DNA from: Rotaria macrura
Taxonomy: Eukaryota; Rotifera; Eurotatoria; Philodinida; Philodinidae
Assembly: GCA_900239685.1 (NCBI GenBank)
Contig: OENT01000669.1
Span: 1 to 64,000 of the forward strand
DNA: 64,000 nt
Reading direction: 5' to 3'
A program made the translations under genes and the position numbers. Shown here one piece after another: positions 41,512 through 53,264 of this stretch (the stretch's first letter is position 1; each line of letters starts with the position of its first letter). Below the pieces are notes generated by a model that was not told the origin of the DNA, searched no databases, and saw only the letters and a program-made list of their open reading frames with translations.

Positions 41512-42290
41512 CGTTGTGTAATTCGAACATATTTGACGAGAACTTTCCCTTTTTTAATATACACTGGTTAACGAACAGTAATATGTTCGTCATCACTATA
41601 ATCATCGACCAGAATGATATCTCTCAATAATTCTTTTGGACTTGTATTTATTACCTAGTGGAATGTTCGTACTAATGTCGACCAACCTTCATCGTAGAAA
41701 ACAATCACAACCGAAGCTGACGGTAATTTATCAACACTTGGATAATTTCAATTTTTACATTCTTGCGGTCTTGTAAAATCTTACGTTTTAATTCAAGATT
41801 ATTGATTATGATTTCTTTTACCTTGTATCACGTGCGTGTCTATCTAGAGAAATTTTGTCACTTGCTACTTCATTAAAACCGTAGTCAGCAACAGATTTTG
41901 CTGCTAATTTCTTTTCTTCTTCGTCATTTAAGTGAACACCTTCACCGTTTTCTCCAGGACTGGATATTTGTACTACATCTTTTGGCTCATAATTTCCTAA
42001 CACACCATTTGTCATGACAGGTTTTAAATGTCGTGAATTAGTCTCGGCATACTGAAAACCTGGCCGATCTAGAATTTTATTTCGTTCATCAATTGAATCG
42101 ATAACTCTTTCCTTGGCATGGGATTATGGTAATGTTGTTGTTGTTGCGCTAGTGTCAGCGTTGAATGAACGAAGAAAATATACAAGGAATATTACATAGA
42201 CACTTAAAAAGACGATTAAAAAATCGACATACACGGCCCCGAATCATTTAACTCGTGATCTACGATTATTTGGCTTTTGAAACAAATTAG
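41512..42290 (-). pseudogene. Polypeptide GalNAc-transferase (GT27) pseudogene, N-terminal half
   Basis: The minus strand encodes a type II membrane protein in order: basic tail (NNRRSRVK), TGA (42,246-42,244), signal anchor (VYVDFLIVFLSVYVIFLVYF), Thr-rich stem, TAA (42,126-42,124), then a stem with GENGEGVHL and YGFNEVASDKISLDR as in GALNT enzymes. The exon ends at 41,822 (donor GTAAAA). The next part has LPSASVVIVFYDEGWSTLVR followed by TAG (41,657-41,655, normally Ser), VINTSPKELLRDIILVDDYS (the GT-A core start of the family), a stop, and YIKKGKVLVKYVR. The DXH and ricin-lectin parts are missing. With three or more disabled codons this is dead, barring unusual readthrough. The family makes mucin-type O-glycans in the Golgi. 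Confidence 0.75.
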
Positions 42291-45200
42291 TTATCTACAA
42301 AAAGAATAATAAGCAATTTGTTGGATCGTGTTATTATTTTGGTTCGAAAGTTTTCATATTTTTTGACCAAATAACTGATTAGCTCTTTTCAACATAGTTA
42401 AATTGGACAAAATATAAGTGAACTAAGTATCTAAATTTAAATTCAACATAGTCGAGACCTTTCGTATCAGGTCTCAGTACAAAAATTAGATACTGAATAC
42501 TTGAAAACTATTTTTACGTTCTCATGAGAGTTTAACATACTATTGTTCGAACTGTTCCAAATAACACTTTTACGCATCATCTCCCTCAACTATGGTACAT
42601 GTCTCTCGTATGATCGAGCAGAAGAGCCATCCTGGAACCTCTCTCTTATCATCGGTGAAACACAGTGCTCTTCAGATCAGTCTATGATAAGCACAGTTCC
42701 TCATGAAATGTACTCAAAAGCACTACCTTAGACAATTCTTTCAATGTAACAATAAAATTCAAATTGAACGATATTAGACAAGCTCAATCTCTTCGATTTT
42801 CAACTATAAAAATGCCATTTTAAATAGGAATAATTTCAAGTTTATATTCACTATCACAATTACTAGTTAAAAAAAACAATTAAGCAACATTCTATTAAAA
42901 TGGAATGTCCGTAGAAATGAGCTCCTTATATGCAATGAGTCAGATCACAATGAAAATTACTCTCAGTTTCATGTGAACAAAATATTTCTGAACTCGAACG
43001 CACACTAGCGTGAGTGTTGATGTTAGGCAACTAATTAAATAAGAACGATGAATCGGTTATTTATACATGAAAGAAATACAAAAGAGAATTTTAGATTATC
43101 ACTCTCGCTAAAACTATCTCTTTTCAAAACGACTGGGGTTGTCGGAGTAGTTCCTCTCGAAAGATCACAGCAGACAAAACTGGTATCTTTTACAGATCTA
43201 GACCATAATCTATTAGAAAAGTTTCTTTCATACTATGACACTGAATGTGTTGTATTCATTTACGATATTTATGTATCCAATTAAAAGTTTGATTGTGATA
43301 AAAATCAGCGACTATCAGTACACAAAAATGAGATGAGCATTAACTTTATAAAGAAAGTTCTTTATGCTGCTATCATTGTTTTAGATAATTCAGTGATTTT
43401 CAGAATATCGATCTTATAAGATCGCAAAGATGAATACGATGTTCATGGTTAAAATCTCACGCGTCTGTCTCTGACAAATATGTCTTTTCTCTGAAGAAAA
43501 ACGTACTAAGAATAGTTTTGAATCTAATTTGACTGTAGAGTGAATTGTTTTCGATTTTGTAACATTATGGCTCATGATTGGAGAACCATGGCTAAAGTTA
43601 TTTAAAGAATGCTTTTTTTCTCTTGTTTTTAGTATCTGCAGAAAACAGTCGTGTCAGTGGATAGCCATTCGTTAGAGATCGATGTGTAAAACTAGCATTG
43701 CTGATTACGTGTAATAAATCAGATTTTATGACGAACAATATTTACATAGTGACAATATTAATGGAGTTGGAGTATCGCTAATGCGTATAGTTATTTAAAT
43801 TTAAAACTATTTTTAGACAGAAAATGAGTTAGTGTTCACATTCAAAAGATTTATGTCGTTCAAACCATGTATCACAAGCGTCATGATTAGTTTAAGAAAT
43901 GTAGACTAATTAATTAACCCCGGGCGAACATCTCCTATTATGAGCAAGAGATAACAGAGCTTCTTGAGCACGAATGTCATATGCTATCGAAAAATCTTCA
44001 GGCAAGATTTGAGGTCTCTTCTTAAACATAAGATCTTGGATTTCTTATCGTATCACTTTAAATTCTTACTCTCACGCTTGAGGTTTTGCCCATACGTATG
44101 TAATAAACTTCAGTGTTACATATATTTTCTATTCTGACATTTTACTCGTTTTCTTTGATGTAGATGTCAATAATTCTTAGCTGTTTCAATGTCAAAAGCG
44201 TGTAAGAAGTACGAATCAAATTATAGGTATCATGATTAATTTCCAGGGAAGCAACAGAGACGATGATTGACCCGTACGTCATCGCTATTTCATAGATCAA
44301 AAACCAATAATCGATTTTTTCCTGGTTCTCATTATGTAAGGAAATTTACTCTTACAATTATTTTATTTGATTTTTTCAGCGAGAAAAATGTTTTCTGGAA
44401 CATATTGATTTTCTATAAAGTTTGACAACACCTAATCGGAATCGAGGAATCCAAATGTGAAAACAGTTCTCAAAATTCTATACTGAATTTTTCAAATTTT
44501 CGAAATCGTTTTGCAGCAGTGAACCGGAAAGTAAAGTATACAGTTTGAAGATAATGATTACAAATTCAGACTCGTCGTTCCTGTCTAGTGTTGGTTCAAC
44601 TTTGTAAAAAATCTATATTTTTCCCAAAAAAAAACGTTCTTTAGTAAAACCGTCAAATCGAGTAATTATAAAAATAAATCCTCTTTCACGATGAACAGCG
44701 GTAAAAAAGTTATTATCGATGTAGATCGACAACCGTAGTAGCGGCTATCATCATCCTAATATTTCTATCGATTTCGTTGCAGAAAAAACTCAAACTATGG
44801 AACACATGGAATCATAAAACGCAAATGGTCTGATTTATCAGATTATGTTCAAAAGTTATTTGCTCAGAAAACGACATCAAATGGAGAGAGTTTGCTTATT
44901 GGTGATGATTAAAAAATTCTGGTCAATCTTTCGAAACGACGAGTAGGCTGAAAAATCTTCCATGATACTCTTCAACTTCTACAACTGAAGGGACTCCTAA
45001 CCAACACTTACTCGCCCAAAATCAATAAAACTGACGTATTGAGAAGTAAAAATGTCAATGGGAAGGCGTCTTATATTTAATGTGTGCTGTATATTTGTCA
45101 TGAAAGTTAACAATTTAAACAAGAAACAATTTATTGTGCATGGTTAAAGATAGGTCGACCAGAGTTATTACGTAGTCTCAGACAGCCTTGAAGTTGAAGA

Positions 45201-46324
45201 GTACTCTCTCATATTGAGTATATTTTCTATAATTATTTTATTCTAATTGGGCGTTTCAACAATGTTAAAACATACGATTTATATTCGTTTAGCGCATGAT
45301 TTACTTAAAATCTATGCATAACTCATGCTCGCAACCAAGCCCATGTCTACCCAAAGAAGCCTATGCACTATGAACAATTTTTGACGTATGCACAGATCAA
45401 GAATATTAAAAAAATTGTTCGACCAAGGAAGGCTATCTGACAAGCGGAGAATGTCTGCCACGTCAACACTAGGTGCATTGTGTAGAATAGAATGAGCTAT
45501 AAATACTGTTGTTGCAGGTCAACCGGTTCGTTCATTGGTAGTTTGATGCAAAACTTTTACAGGAGTTTTCAAATGGATATCATAATGTTTATCACGAATA
45601 CAAAGCAACTTGTATGGGATAGTTTTGGTCAGATGTTTTACAAGACGATATTCATCAAAGAAAATTCTTTCTGGTTATTATTTGAGACCTTATTCTAAAG
45701 AAACTAAACAAAGAGGAAACCTCACTTATAGAAAAGAACACTTACTTAACGAGCCTTATATGTTTGACAAAGAAACTTGACTGAACGAAGGATTAATGAA
45801 CTTGTAGCAGTCACATAGTTCTTGCAAAATATGACTGCAATGTATCGTTGATTAAAAAATTAATGTCATCAATGTAGCTATGCTCAGTAAATTTCTGAAG
45901 TATCTTGCATTAATAATGCAACGTGACACGTTTCCATGGGGATTCGATATGTTGTTTTGCATGCATAAAAATCATTTTAAATAAAATATTTCTTTATTCA
46001 TACTTAGATTCGAACTTTTAAAGTGATCAGCACAACGATTATATGTGCCAGAGTCTATCTGAAACTTGATTCGGACGTAATTTGATTGTGAATTTCTTCG
46101 CCAGATAACAACGAAGCCATGTTGAACTACTATAACAAAATTCATCGAACTTCACATTACACGATTTCTTCTACGATGTATAAACACCTTCTTTATCTTA
46201 GAGAAATGAAGTCATCATGTCATATTTATTTTTTATCAAATCATTCGAATTTTCACAATCAATTAAATTCCATCGATAATCTCTCTTTCCTTCATCCAGC
46301 CAAAGGAAAGAACAGTTCTTTGAG
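42291..46324. other. Long gene-poor stretch
   Basis: Very AT-rich. Frames at 42,543-42,731, 43,048-43,284 (78 codons, TKLVSFTDLDHNLLEKFL looks protein-like) and about 44,690-45,050 (interrupted, with IIKRKWSDLSDYVQKLFAQ and ILVNLSKRRVG) might be gene relics, but no family was recognised. 44,375-44,480 resembles the subterminal repeat of the 24.4-29.6 kb foldback (AAGTTTGAC, AATCGGAATCGAGGAATCC). CTCTTGGTCTGACCGG-type RNA gene signals were not seen. Confidence 0.35.
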
Positions 46325-46951
46325 TCATTTTTCTGCTTCAAATGCGGTCAATTGTTGAAATTGCTTGGGTCCCCTTGTTGGTGCTTGCAACTGTTTGATC
46401 ACCTTACATGGATTTCCAACAGCGACGACATTCGATGGAATGTCTTTTACGACAACACTGCCAGCACCAATAACGCTATTATCGCCAATAGTTACTCCAG
46501 CGACAATGGTAGCACCACCGCCAATCCAAACATTATTACCTATACGTATAGATTTACCATACTCTAAACCGTCCAGACGTTGCTGTGGATCAGTAGGATG
46601 TGTTGCCCCGTAGAGTTTTACATCAGGTCCAATGAGTACATAATCACCAACATAAATGGGACATATATCAAGTAAAATTAAGTTGTAATTAGCAAATGAA
46701 TTTTTTCCCCAATACATATTATAACCTAAATCACATTGAATCGGTGTCTCGATAACTGAATTCTCTCCGAACTCGCGAAATAATTTACGGATTATTTCAT
46801 CACGTTTTTTCGCTTCATTTGGGAGAGTAGTGTTATATTGGTGAACGAGTTCTCGACTTGCTGACCGTTCATTGATTAATTCTGGCGTAAATGCGTAGTA
46901 CAATTCGCCTGCAAGCATCTTCTCTTTTTCCGTACGTGTATCCGTTGACAT
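46325..46951 (-). CDS. Maltose/galactoside-type O-acetyltransferase (LacA/Maa family), probably of bacterial origin
   Basis: A single uninterrupted 208-codon exon with ATG at 46,951 and TGA at 46,325. Acetyl-CoA-dependent transferases of this family acetylate the 6-hydroxyl of sugars such as maltose or glucose. The N-terminal Mac domain has EKMLAGELYYAFTPEL; the left-handed beta-helix (residues about 65-190) shows hexapeptide periodicity, the acceptor-site segment YNLILLDICPIYVGDYV, the catalytic His in GATHP (residue 118), NVWIGGGATIVAGVTIGD, and the closing SNVVAVGNPCKVIK. The length is normal for the family. The absence of introns in a genome with many suggests recent horizontal acquisition or retroposition; fungi also have this family, so the donor is open. 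All key residues are present, so it is likely functional. Confidence 0.9.
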   Translation of the reverse strand: MSTDTRTEKEKMLAGELYYAFTPELINERSASRELVHQYNTTLPNEAKKRDEIIRKLFREFGENSVIETPIQCDLGYNMYWGKNSFANYNLILLDICPIYVGDYVLIGPDVKLYGATHPTDPQQRLDGLEYGKSIRIGNNVWIGGGATIVAGVTIGDNSVIGAGSVVVKDIPSNVVAVGNPCKVIKQLQAPTRGPKQFQQLTAFEAEK

Positions 46952-48460
46952 CTAGAGCAAAGAATATTGAACTAAGCCAACATAGGTTCTCTCATGTAAA
47001 CGGAATATTGAATTTTTACGAACCGACCTACCTCGAACAGACTAGAGATAAGTTTGATTTAAAATTTTCAGTCATGGAACCATGGCATCATCGAAAAGAC
47101 CAATTAAAATGACTACGAGAAACATTTCAAAACCTACTGGCATTCATATATCGAATAGCTAATTAATTATCACAAACACAAAGTATCCTAATAACTATGA
47201 ATTATGTCTGTAAATGAATGGATGAGAATTTTTTCGTAATATATCCGCCATAGAAGCAAATCTCCAACTATGACCTACTAATTTACTGTATACTACGGCT
47301 ACATAAAATTTTCAATGAGATCGGTACGGGATTCAAAGAATTCGAGTTCATCAACTGATGATAAACAGTAACAAGCTCAAATGTCAAAGTTTTACTAAGA
47401 AAAAAATATTATTTTTCAATTCAAAACTAGGACCATCTGCATGAGAATATTTTCAATTAGTACGTTTTGCAGTTTAAAAAGTTCCATGTCGAAGAAATCA
47501 ATTTTCCTCAGAAGATTGGACATTCTGAAAAAATCAGTGATTTATGATTGAAAGAGAGAACCATTGAGTGTACTTGGGAGTTAAATTAATCGAAGCAGAT
47601 ATGTTAATTGTTCTTGACTTTGCTCACAAATGTGGCATGTGTGTGTGTAGGAGAAGTTTTATGTTCGTATAGCTAATCTTAGATCTTTCGAAAATATTTT
47701 AGTTTGTGAAAGAAAACAATCTCAGCAAGCATCACTAGCTTTTGACAGGTGATGATTAAAAATCTTTCCTAATTTTTTATTGCCTCATGAGAATTGACAA
47801 CTACATTTTATATAAAGTAGCGCGGTATGTGTCTCAAGAGAAAACTTTCTGAAATACGAAATATGTTGCACAGAAACATGTATAACTTTATACTTTGATA
47901 CCTCTGAGGATCACGTGAATTTGCAGGAGTTTGCACACGTTTGTGAAACATTATAATTCTCAGAACACTTCTAAATGTGACTAGTGGTTAACTCTAATAA
48001 TACCGCTCTCAATTCAGTGGGCTTGGGCTTATCAAAGAGCAACTTCTATTGTGTTCACCATCTACATTGAATGGTTTATTTTAGTGTACCGTAATATTGA
48101 GTTTCCATGGTGCTTTTCTCGAGACAAGAATCTACAGAAAACGTTTTCGCATATTAAAAATAATACAAACGAGGAGCTATTCTTAGAAATGATCGAATAA
48201 CGAATCTACCAGAGATAGATAACAGCATGACAGTTGAAGCTTTATTAATCCTATACATACGTGGTAAAATATTTGACGATTTGACGAAAGATGTCGTCCA
48301 ATAAACAAAAGGCATCTATTCGTCGCTGTAAATCAGTAATTATTTATAATGTACTTGACGTGATCTTTATATAGAATAGAATTTGATGTGAAATTCGTGT
48401 GCTAGATTTCCATTTCAGCAAGTTCTATGGTTTCAGATTGACTTTGATTTTATTGTTATC
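46952..48460. other. Gene-free stretch
   Basis: Includes the upstream region of the acetyltransferase. No TATA-like or other promoter element stands out. The plus-strand frame at 46,891-47,112 overlaps the acetyltransferase start antisense and is not called. Nothing else recognised. Confidence 0.35.
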
Positions 48461-49801
48461 GAGGATTAGACAAATATCTGATGGATGACATAAATGCTCG
48501 TTTACAGCGGAAAATGACGTTCAGGTCGAAAATGCATAAAAACTTAACTTACAATAAAAATGTCGAATACATAAACCGTAACGAAAATATGTCATTCCTC
48601 CGATAACCTTACACCACTGCAAACACAGAATCTGCAGCGGAAAAATGCAATTTTCAATGGGAAGAATGGTTTGGAAAAATGAAATATCATTTTTCCTATT
48701 GAATAAAAATGCATTCGAAAGAAATAGAAAATTTTTTTTCTGGGATACTAGATGGGTTATCCCTAGTTTGGTCGAGAGCAAAAATGTCGAAAAATTTCGC
48801 AAAATAATATCGAAAGGTTAAATGGTCGAATGATAATAATGTCGAAATAGAAAATGATCGAAAGATAAAAATTGCGAAAGTATAGAAAATTTTTTTTCCT
48901 TGAAGACTAACAGTCGTTGAGCTTTATACGATGTTGTGAATGAGATACTGCTATCTACATTAGTAGATGAATCCATTAGATTCGATTAAATATATACTTG
49001 TGAAAAATCTAAAAGTAGGAAAAACAATTTTCATTTTCTCATGCAACGTTTCTTGTCTTTCTTGTTCATTTTGGTTTAAACAAAGATCGATATGTCAGCT
49101 AAGAATGGATTATTTTATTAACCAATACCAACAATTTTAAGAATACTACGTTGCATTAATTGAATGATGGTGTCATCTTCGGTTGAGTTACATAGCGCTC
49201 TCGGGTGTCTGTGACAGTTCGCCAATTTCAGACATCGAAAATATTATCTGTATATATATAAGTATATATACTTTTGAAATTTTTTCATTTATATATCTAG
49301 TATTCGACATTGTAGTTTTCGACATTATTACCTTTCGACATTTTTGCTTTCGACCAATTTAGGGTGAATCACTAGATCGAGCGATGAAGTTGACTTCTCT
49401 AGATTAGCAGAAAAAATCATCCGATGACGATTTTCTCGTGTATGAAATTGTTTCATAAATATTTTTGGATGTGTTAAATGTGTAACATGAATCAATATCA
49501 TCGAACAGAATCACTGAATAATGTACGTATACGCTTGAGGTTATCACTTCAGAAGTAATCAACGCTGTCGTGATGGCACTTTTAATGTTCTATGTCCTCA
49601 GTAGAAGATGTCGATTCGAGTTTGATTTATTTCATACAAGAGGTCGATACAAGATGCGCTGTGCACATATGGGCATATATATTTAGACAGTTGATCATCT
49701 TATATAAGCAGAAAGGAAAGAAAATTCATTTTTGACCTAAACGACATTTTTCCGCTAGAAATGATCATTTATCTCACTGATCGATTTTTTGTCTACTGCT
49801 G
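48461..49801. mobile_element. Foldback element, copy B (inverted relative to copy A)
   Basis: The left end GAGGATTAGACAAATATCTG with CAGCGGAAAATGACGTTCAGG equals the right end of copy A. The right end (49,720-49,801), reverse-complemented, is CAGCAGTAGACAAAAAATCG through GCGGAAAAATGTCGTTTAGG, nearly identical to the left end of copy A. Copy B therefore lies in the opposite orientation and is internally deleted (about 720 bp without its own insertion). Inside, 48,590-48,720 is the reverse of the GGAGGAATGA and CCGCTG minisatellite part of copy A. No TSD was recognised. Confidence 0.75.
48754..49370. mobile_element. 617-bp element with ACTAGAT duplication, nested in copy B
   Basis: Left arm GGTTATCCCTAGTTTGGTCG, then GAGCAAAAATGTCGAAA; right arm reverse-complemented GATTCACCCTAAATTGGTCG, then AAAGCAAAAATGTCGAAA. 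ACTAGAT lies directly outside both ends (48,747-48,753 and 49,371-49,377). The subterminal regions repeat ATGTCGAAA/TTTCGACAT every 10-20 bases. No ORF. A 7-8 bp TSD suggests hAT or a related superfamily. Confidence 0.75.
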
Positions 49802-50330
49802 GCATCCAGATAGGTTGAATATGTGATTGACTATGGATGAGAAGCCAGAGTACATGAGACTGATATGAACAGCATTTGATTGGGTCAAACTTCAACCGAA
49901 TACGTAAATAGGTAGGAAGGTATGGCTACAACGCTCATCTGCGGTTCTCCCTCCTCCAGAAACTCTCTATATAGTTCTATGTTGCGCTCCACATCTTCGG
50001 AGGTGTCCTACATCCCTGGGATCAAATAAATTTAGTCATGCAGTCCAGTTGTTACTTAGCACACAACGATTATATGAGAACTCGTGAGCTCACATGCACA
50101 AGTGAACAACTTCGGATTCCTTCTATATATACAACACTCACTCAATTTGAGGCGACAATAACTAGTTTTATAATGAATTGTTTATACTTTGTTTCGGTAT
50201 TTACTTATTTACTTGTAAAGTAAATATAATGTTCCACCCCTAAGCTAAAATTGAAAGGTACATAATTAATTCAATTGCGTTCTGATGTCTCTTTTATAGT
50301 CATTTATCTCTCTGCTTTTATTGAATATAG
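49802..50330. other. Stretch upstream of the FAD monooxygenase relic
   Basis: No gene recognised. The 61-codon frame at 50,038-50,223 has no motif. The TTTTATTGAATATAG immediately before ATG at 50,331 could be a splice acceptor, so a first exon of the monooxygenase may have existed here. Confidence 0.35.
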
Positions 50331-51432
50331 ATGAAGAAAATCGAACATGAACCACAGTTTTCAGCCGGCAAATGCATCATCGTTGCAGACCCTGGAATTG
50401 GTGGAGAAACATTTTGTATAGCACTACAATATTTTCTTGAGAAAACAACTGTAAAGATTGAACCACCACCAACTTGTATCGTCTTTGAACGTGATACATT
50501 AATGGATGTTATTGGATGAGATGGTTATTCCTTGTCGATTCGTATTGATGCACTAAGTGGAGAAATGCAAACATTTCAGAAACTTTGTATTTTTAATGAA
50601 ATGATCGAGGGAAAGTTATCCAGGTTCTCATTTTACACTTTTCAACTCGGATTTTTCTCCGTTGATACAATTTCAATCACCACCTGTTGAAGGTTTGTCT
50701 CAGTTAAGTATGCTTATAGCACGTGCAAAATTAAGTGAAATTCTCATTAAACATATACCGTCATCAGTCACGATTCGTTGCAATTGTGCTATTAAAAGTG
50801 CACGTGAACTTGTACATGGTCAAATCGAAATTGATTTAGTCGATAGTAATAAAGAACAATACCATCTATTGATTGTTGCTGATGGTTCGAATAGTATTAT
50901 TCGTCAAGTACTTCGACCAAAACATGAACTTAATCTTGTTAATGCTGTTATTAATACTCGGTGGTAATAGGAATTTTCTTTTTTTTGTACCTTCCGATCA
51001 AGCAAGTGCCATGTGGAGTGTCAGTTATTTAACAGATATACGCCACGTTTATCAAAAGCTACTGAAATAATCAGTGATGATGAAATTTTAGCTGAAGTTA
51101 AAGAACGAACGAAAGTCTATGATGAACCCATGCCTACATTATACAAATAGACATTACGCAGTAGTGCCGCTGTTTTCAACGCTAAAGACATGGTACCCCT
51201 TCGAGATCGTAGTTCTGCCGTTTTCATTGATGACGCTCAACATGCTATGAGTCCGTTCGCTGGTAATGAAACCAATCTGGCGATCATGGATGGTTATCAG
51301 TTTGCAGATCATTTGATTCATGCTAGGGGTATGAATGCTGCGATAAAATCTTCTGATGATCTAATTATTCCTAGATCAACAAATGCCATCGATATGACCC
51401 ATCGCAGTATTATACTATTGGTCATTCACTAG
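50331..51432 (+). pseudogene. FAD-dependent monooxygenase pseudogene (bacterial TetX/PHBH-like)
   Basis: Three signatures of class A flavin monooxygenases remain in order. The Rossmann strand CIIVADPGIGGETFCIALQY near residue 20 stands where G-x-G-x-x-G is expected (first Gly lost to Asp). The middle has LLIVADGSNSIIRQ (DG motif, NADPH side). The FAD phosphate site VFIDDAQHAMSPFAGNETN with LAIMDGYQFAD follows (normally G-D-A-x-H). The gene is disabled by a TGA at 50,517-50,519, a +1 frameshift between about 50,600 and 50,662, a second shift at about 50,965, another before 51,080 and a TAG at 51,148-51,150. Such monooxygenases hydroxylate aromatic or polycyclic substrates and are typical bacterial acquisitions in bdelloids. 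The decay is consistent with loss after transfer. Confidence 0.8.
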
Positions 51433-53264
51433 GCTTATAGAAATAAATGAAGGTTACTATTCTCAAAACTAGTCACATCGTATTTTGATCTTAATTACAG
51501 ACAAAGTTAAAAATCCCATTGATTTTCATTTTTGTAATTGAGTTTTTTTTAATACGTTTGTCATGCATTTTTTCTTTACTGTAACTAGAACTCAAGTAAA
51601 AATCATGAAGTCTTCTATTTACAATTAATTGATTACTTCACCCATTGAAATTTTCAAAGTTCAATTACTGTTTCATACAAAAACAAATATGCTGATATGA
51701 AATGAAACACATGAAGCAGTAACATAATAATCAAAATATTTAGCAAACAAATGTTTACTGTGATATTTCTATACTAGAATTAATGATTTTATTCTCAATA
51801 GATTTCTATAACTTTGCTTCTTATTAGATAGCTGATGATCAGCACTAAATCAAATCGGAAGTTTTTTACTTTGGGTAGCAGCAGTATGTTTGTTTTTAAA
51901 ATTCATTCTAATTCTACGTGTTTTTCTATGTAGTGATCAAATTAGGACAAGAACACAGCTGAAGTTATTCCTTTAGGAAAGGAACAGAACGAATAATGCT
52001 GTTAAAGATGCATTTTTGTAGGTAAAATAACTCATTAAAAAGTAATCAATATTCGAGAAAAAAATGATTAGAAATGTAGAACATCGATTATTTTATCCAG
52101 AGAACGAAAAATGAATTCAAACAGATGTTACTGAAAGAAGATATGAAACTTTTTCGAAAAAGTACAGCAAGTGGTGATAGAATTTGGGCGAGATGCTCTA
52201 CTTATATTCATTCTCCTCTCCATTTTATTGTAACCAGTGTCTCTAGTTGGGTTATTTTTTTTTTCTTTCTCGAAATTTTTCTGTTTTCTGTTGCTGCACA
52301 TCCTATGATTTCCCCTGTTGTTATTTCAATGCATCAACAGACCTATTTAAGTTTCAGAAAGATGTCACATAAATCAAATAGGAATTGATGAAGGGAAGAA
52401 GAAATCTCAAAAATCTTCTAGTTTGTCTTTCAATTTCTTATTTTTGTTTTGCATTTTAAGGACGAATCTTTTTTTCTTCTCTGTCGAAAAGTGTTTTGTT
52501 GCAACTCCAAGTCGAAGAAGAATGATGATCACAATATTTAGTGATCTCACGAATTAACTATATTAATTAATATGATATTAATTTAAACATATCTGATTTT
52601 TTCACAACCGCGAACCAATCATATGCATAATTTCTCTTCTATTATCTGATCTATCGACTTATCATTGATTGATAGGTAATGTCTTTCGTTGGATCTAACC
52701 TACAACCGAATATTGAGTTTTCTTTCAGAATGGTGTTACCCACAGCATCATACCATCAGTAATACGTGTATACATGCTTGTTTTATAGATGGTATTCATC
52801 TACAAGTGAAGTTTCGGAAGTGAATATAATGCTGCTAAATTTTAAAAACATTTCTTTGTATTATGAACTTAAACAAATACTGATGCATAGAGTTCGAAGC
52901 AATTATTTCTTCAGAGATGAAAAACAAAAACTTACAATTTTTTTTCAAAAAGAGAAAAATAAGATTTCCTATAACATACGACTGAAAGTAAACTAAAACT
53001 TGGATGAAAGCATTTTACTTATGTAAGTAGAGCGGCTACATATATCGACGATTTCTTTTGTCTATTTATACGGTTTCAGTGAATGGTGTATTTTTATTTC
53101 AAAAGAGACTGAAAAGCGAATGTCAATAGAATATTCTTATTCATTAAACCAAAGCAAAAAGTGTATTGATGAGATTTTAGAACGTACATCGATTTAACAA
53201 TAATGCACGTATGTCCTTAATGTCTTATGAAAGACTATGTTTTTAATTGTCGAGTTGATTTTAG
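51433..53264. other. Gene-poor stretch, may hold 5' exons of the GH114-like gene
   Basis: The frames at 52,125-52,388 and 52,766-52,996 are not recognisable. Acceptor-like TTATACGGTTTCAG (to about 53,082) and TTGATTTTAG (to 53,264) suggest exons of the gene that becomes clear at 53,265, but no in-frame start could be placed. Confidence 0.35.

Noticed and set aside
46352-46613. Plus-strand ORFs within the acetyltransferase
   Set aside because: Antisense shadows of the strongly supported minus-strand gene.
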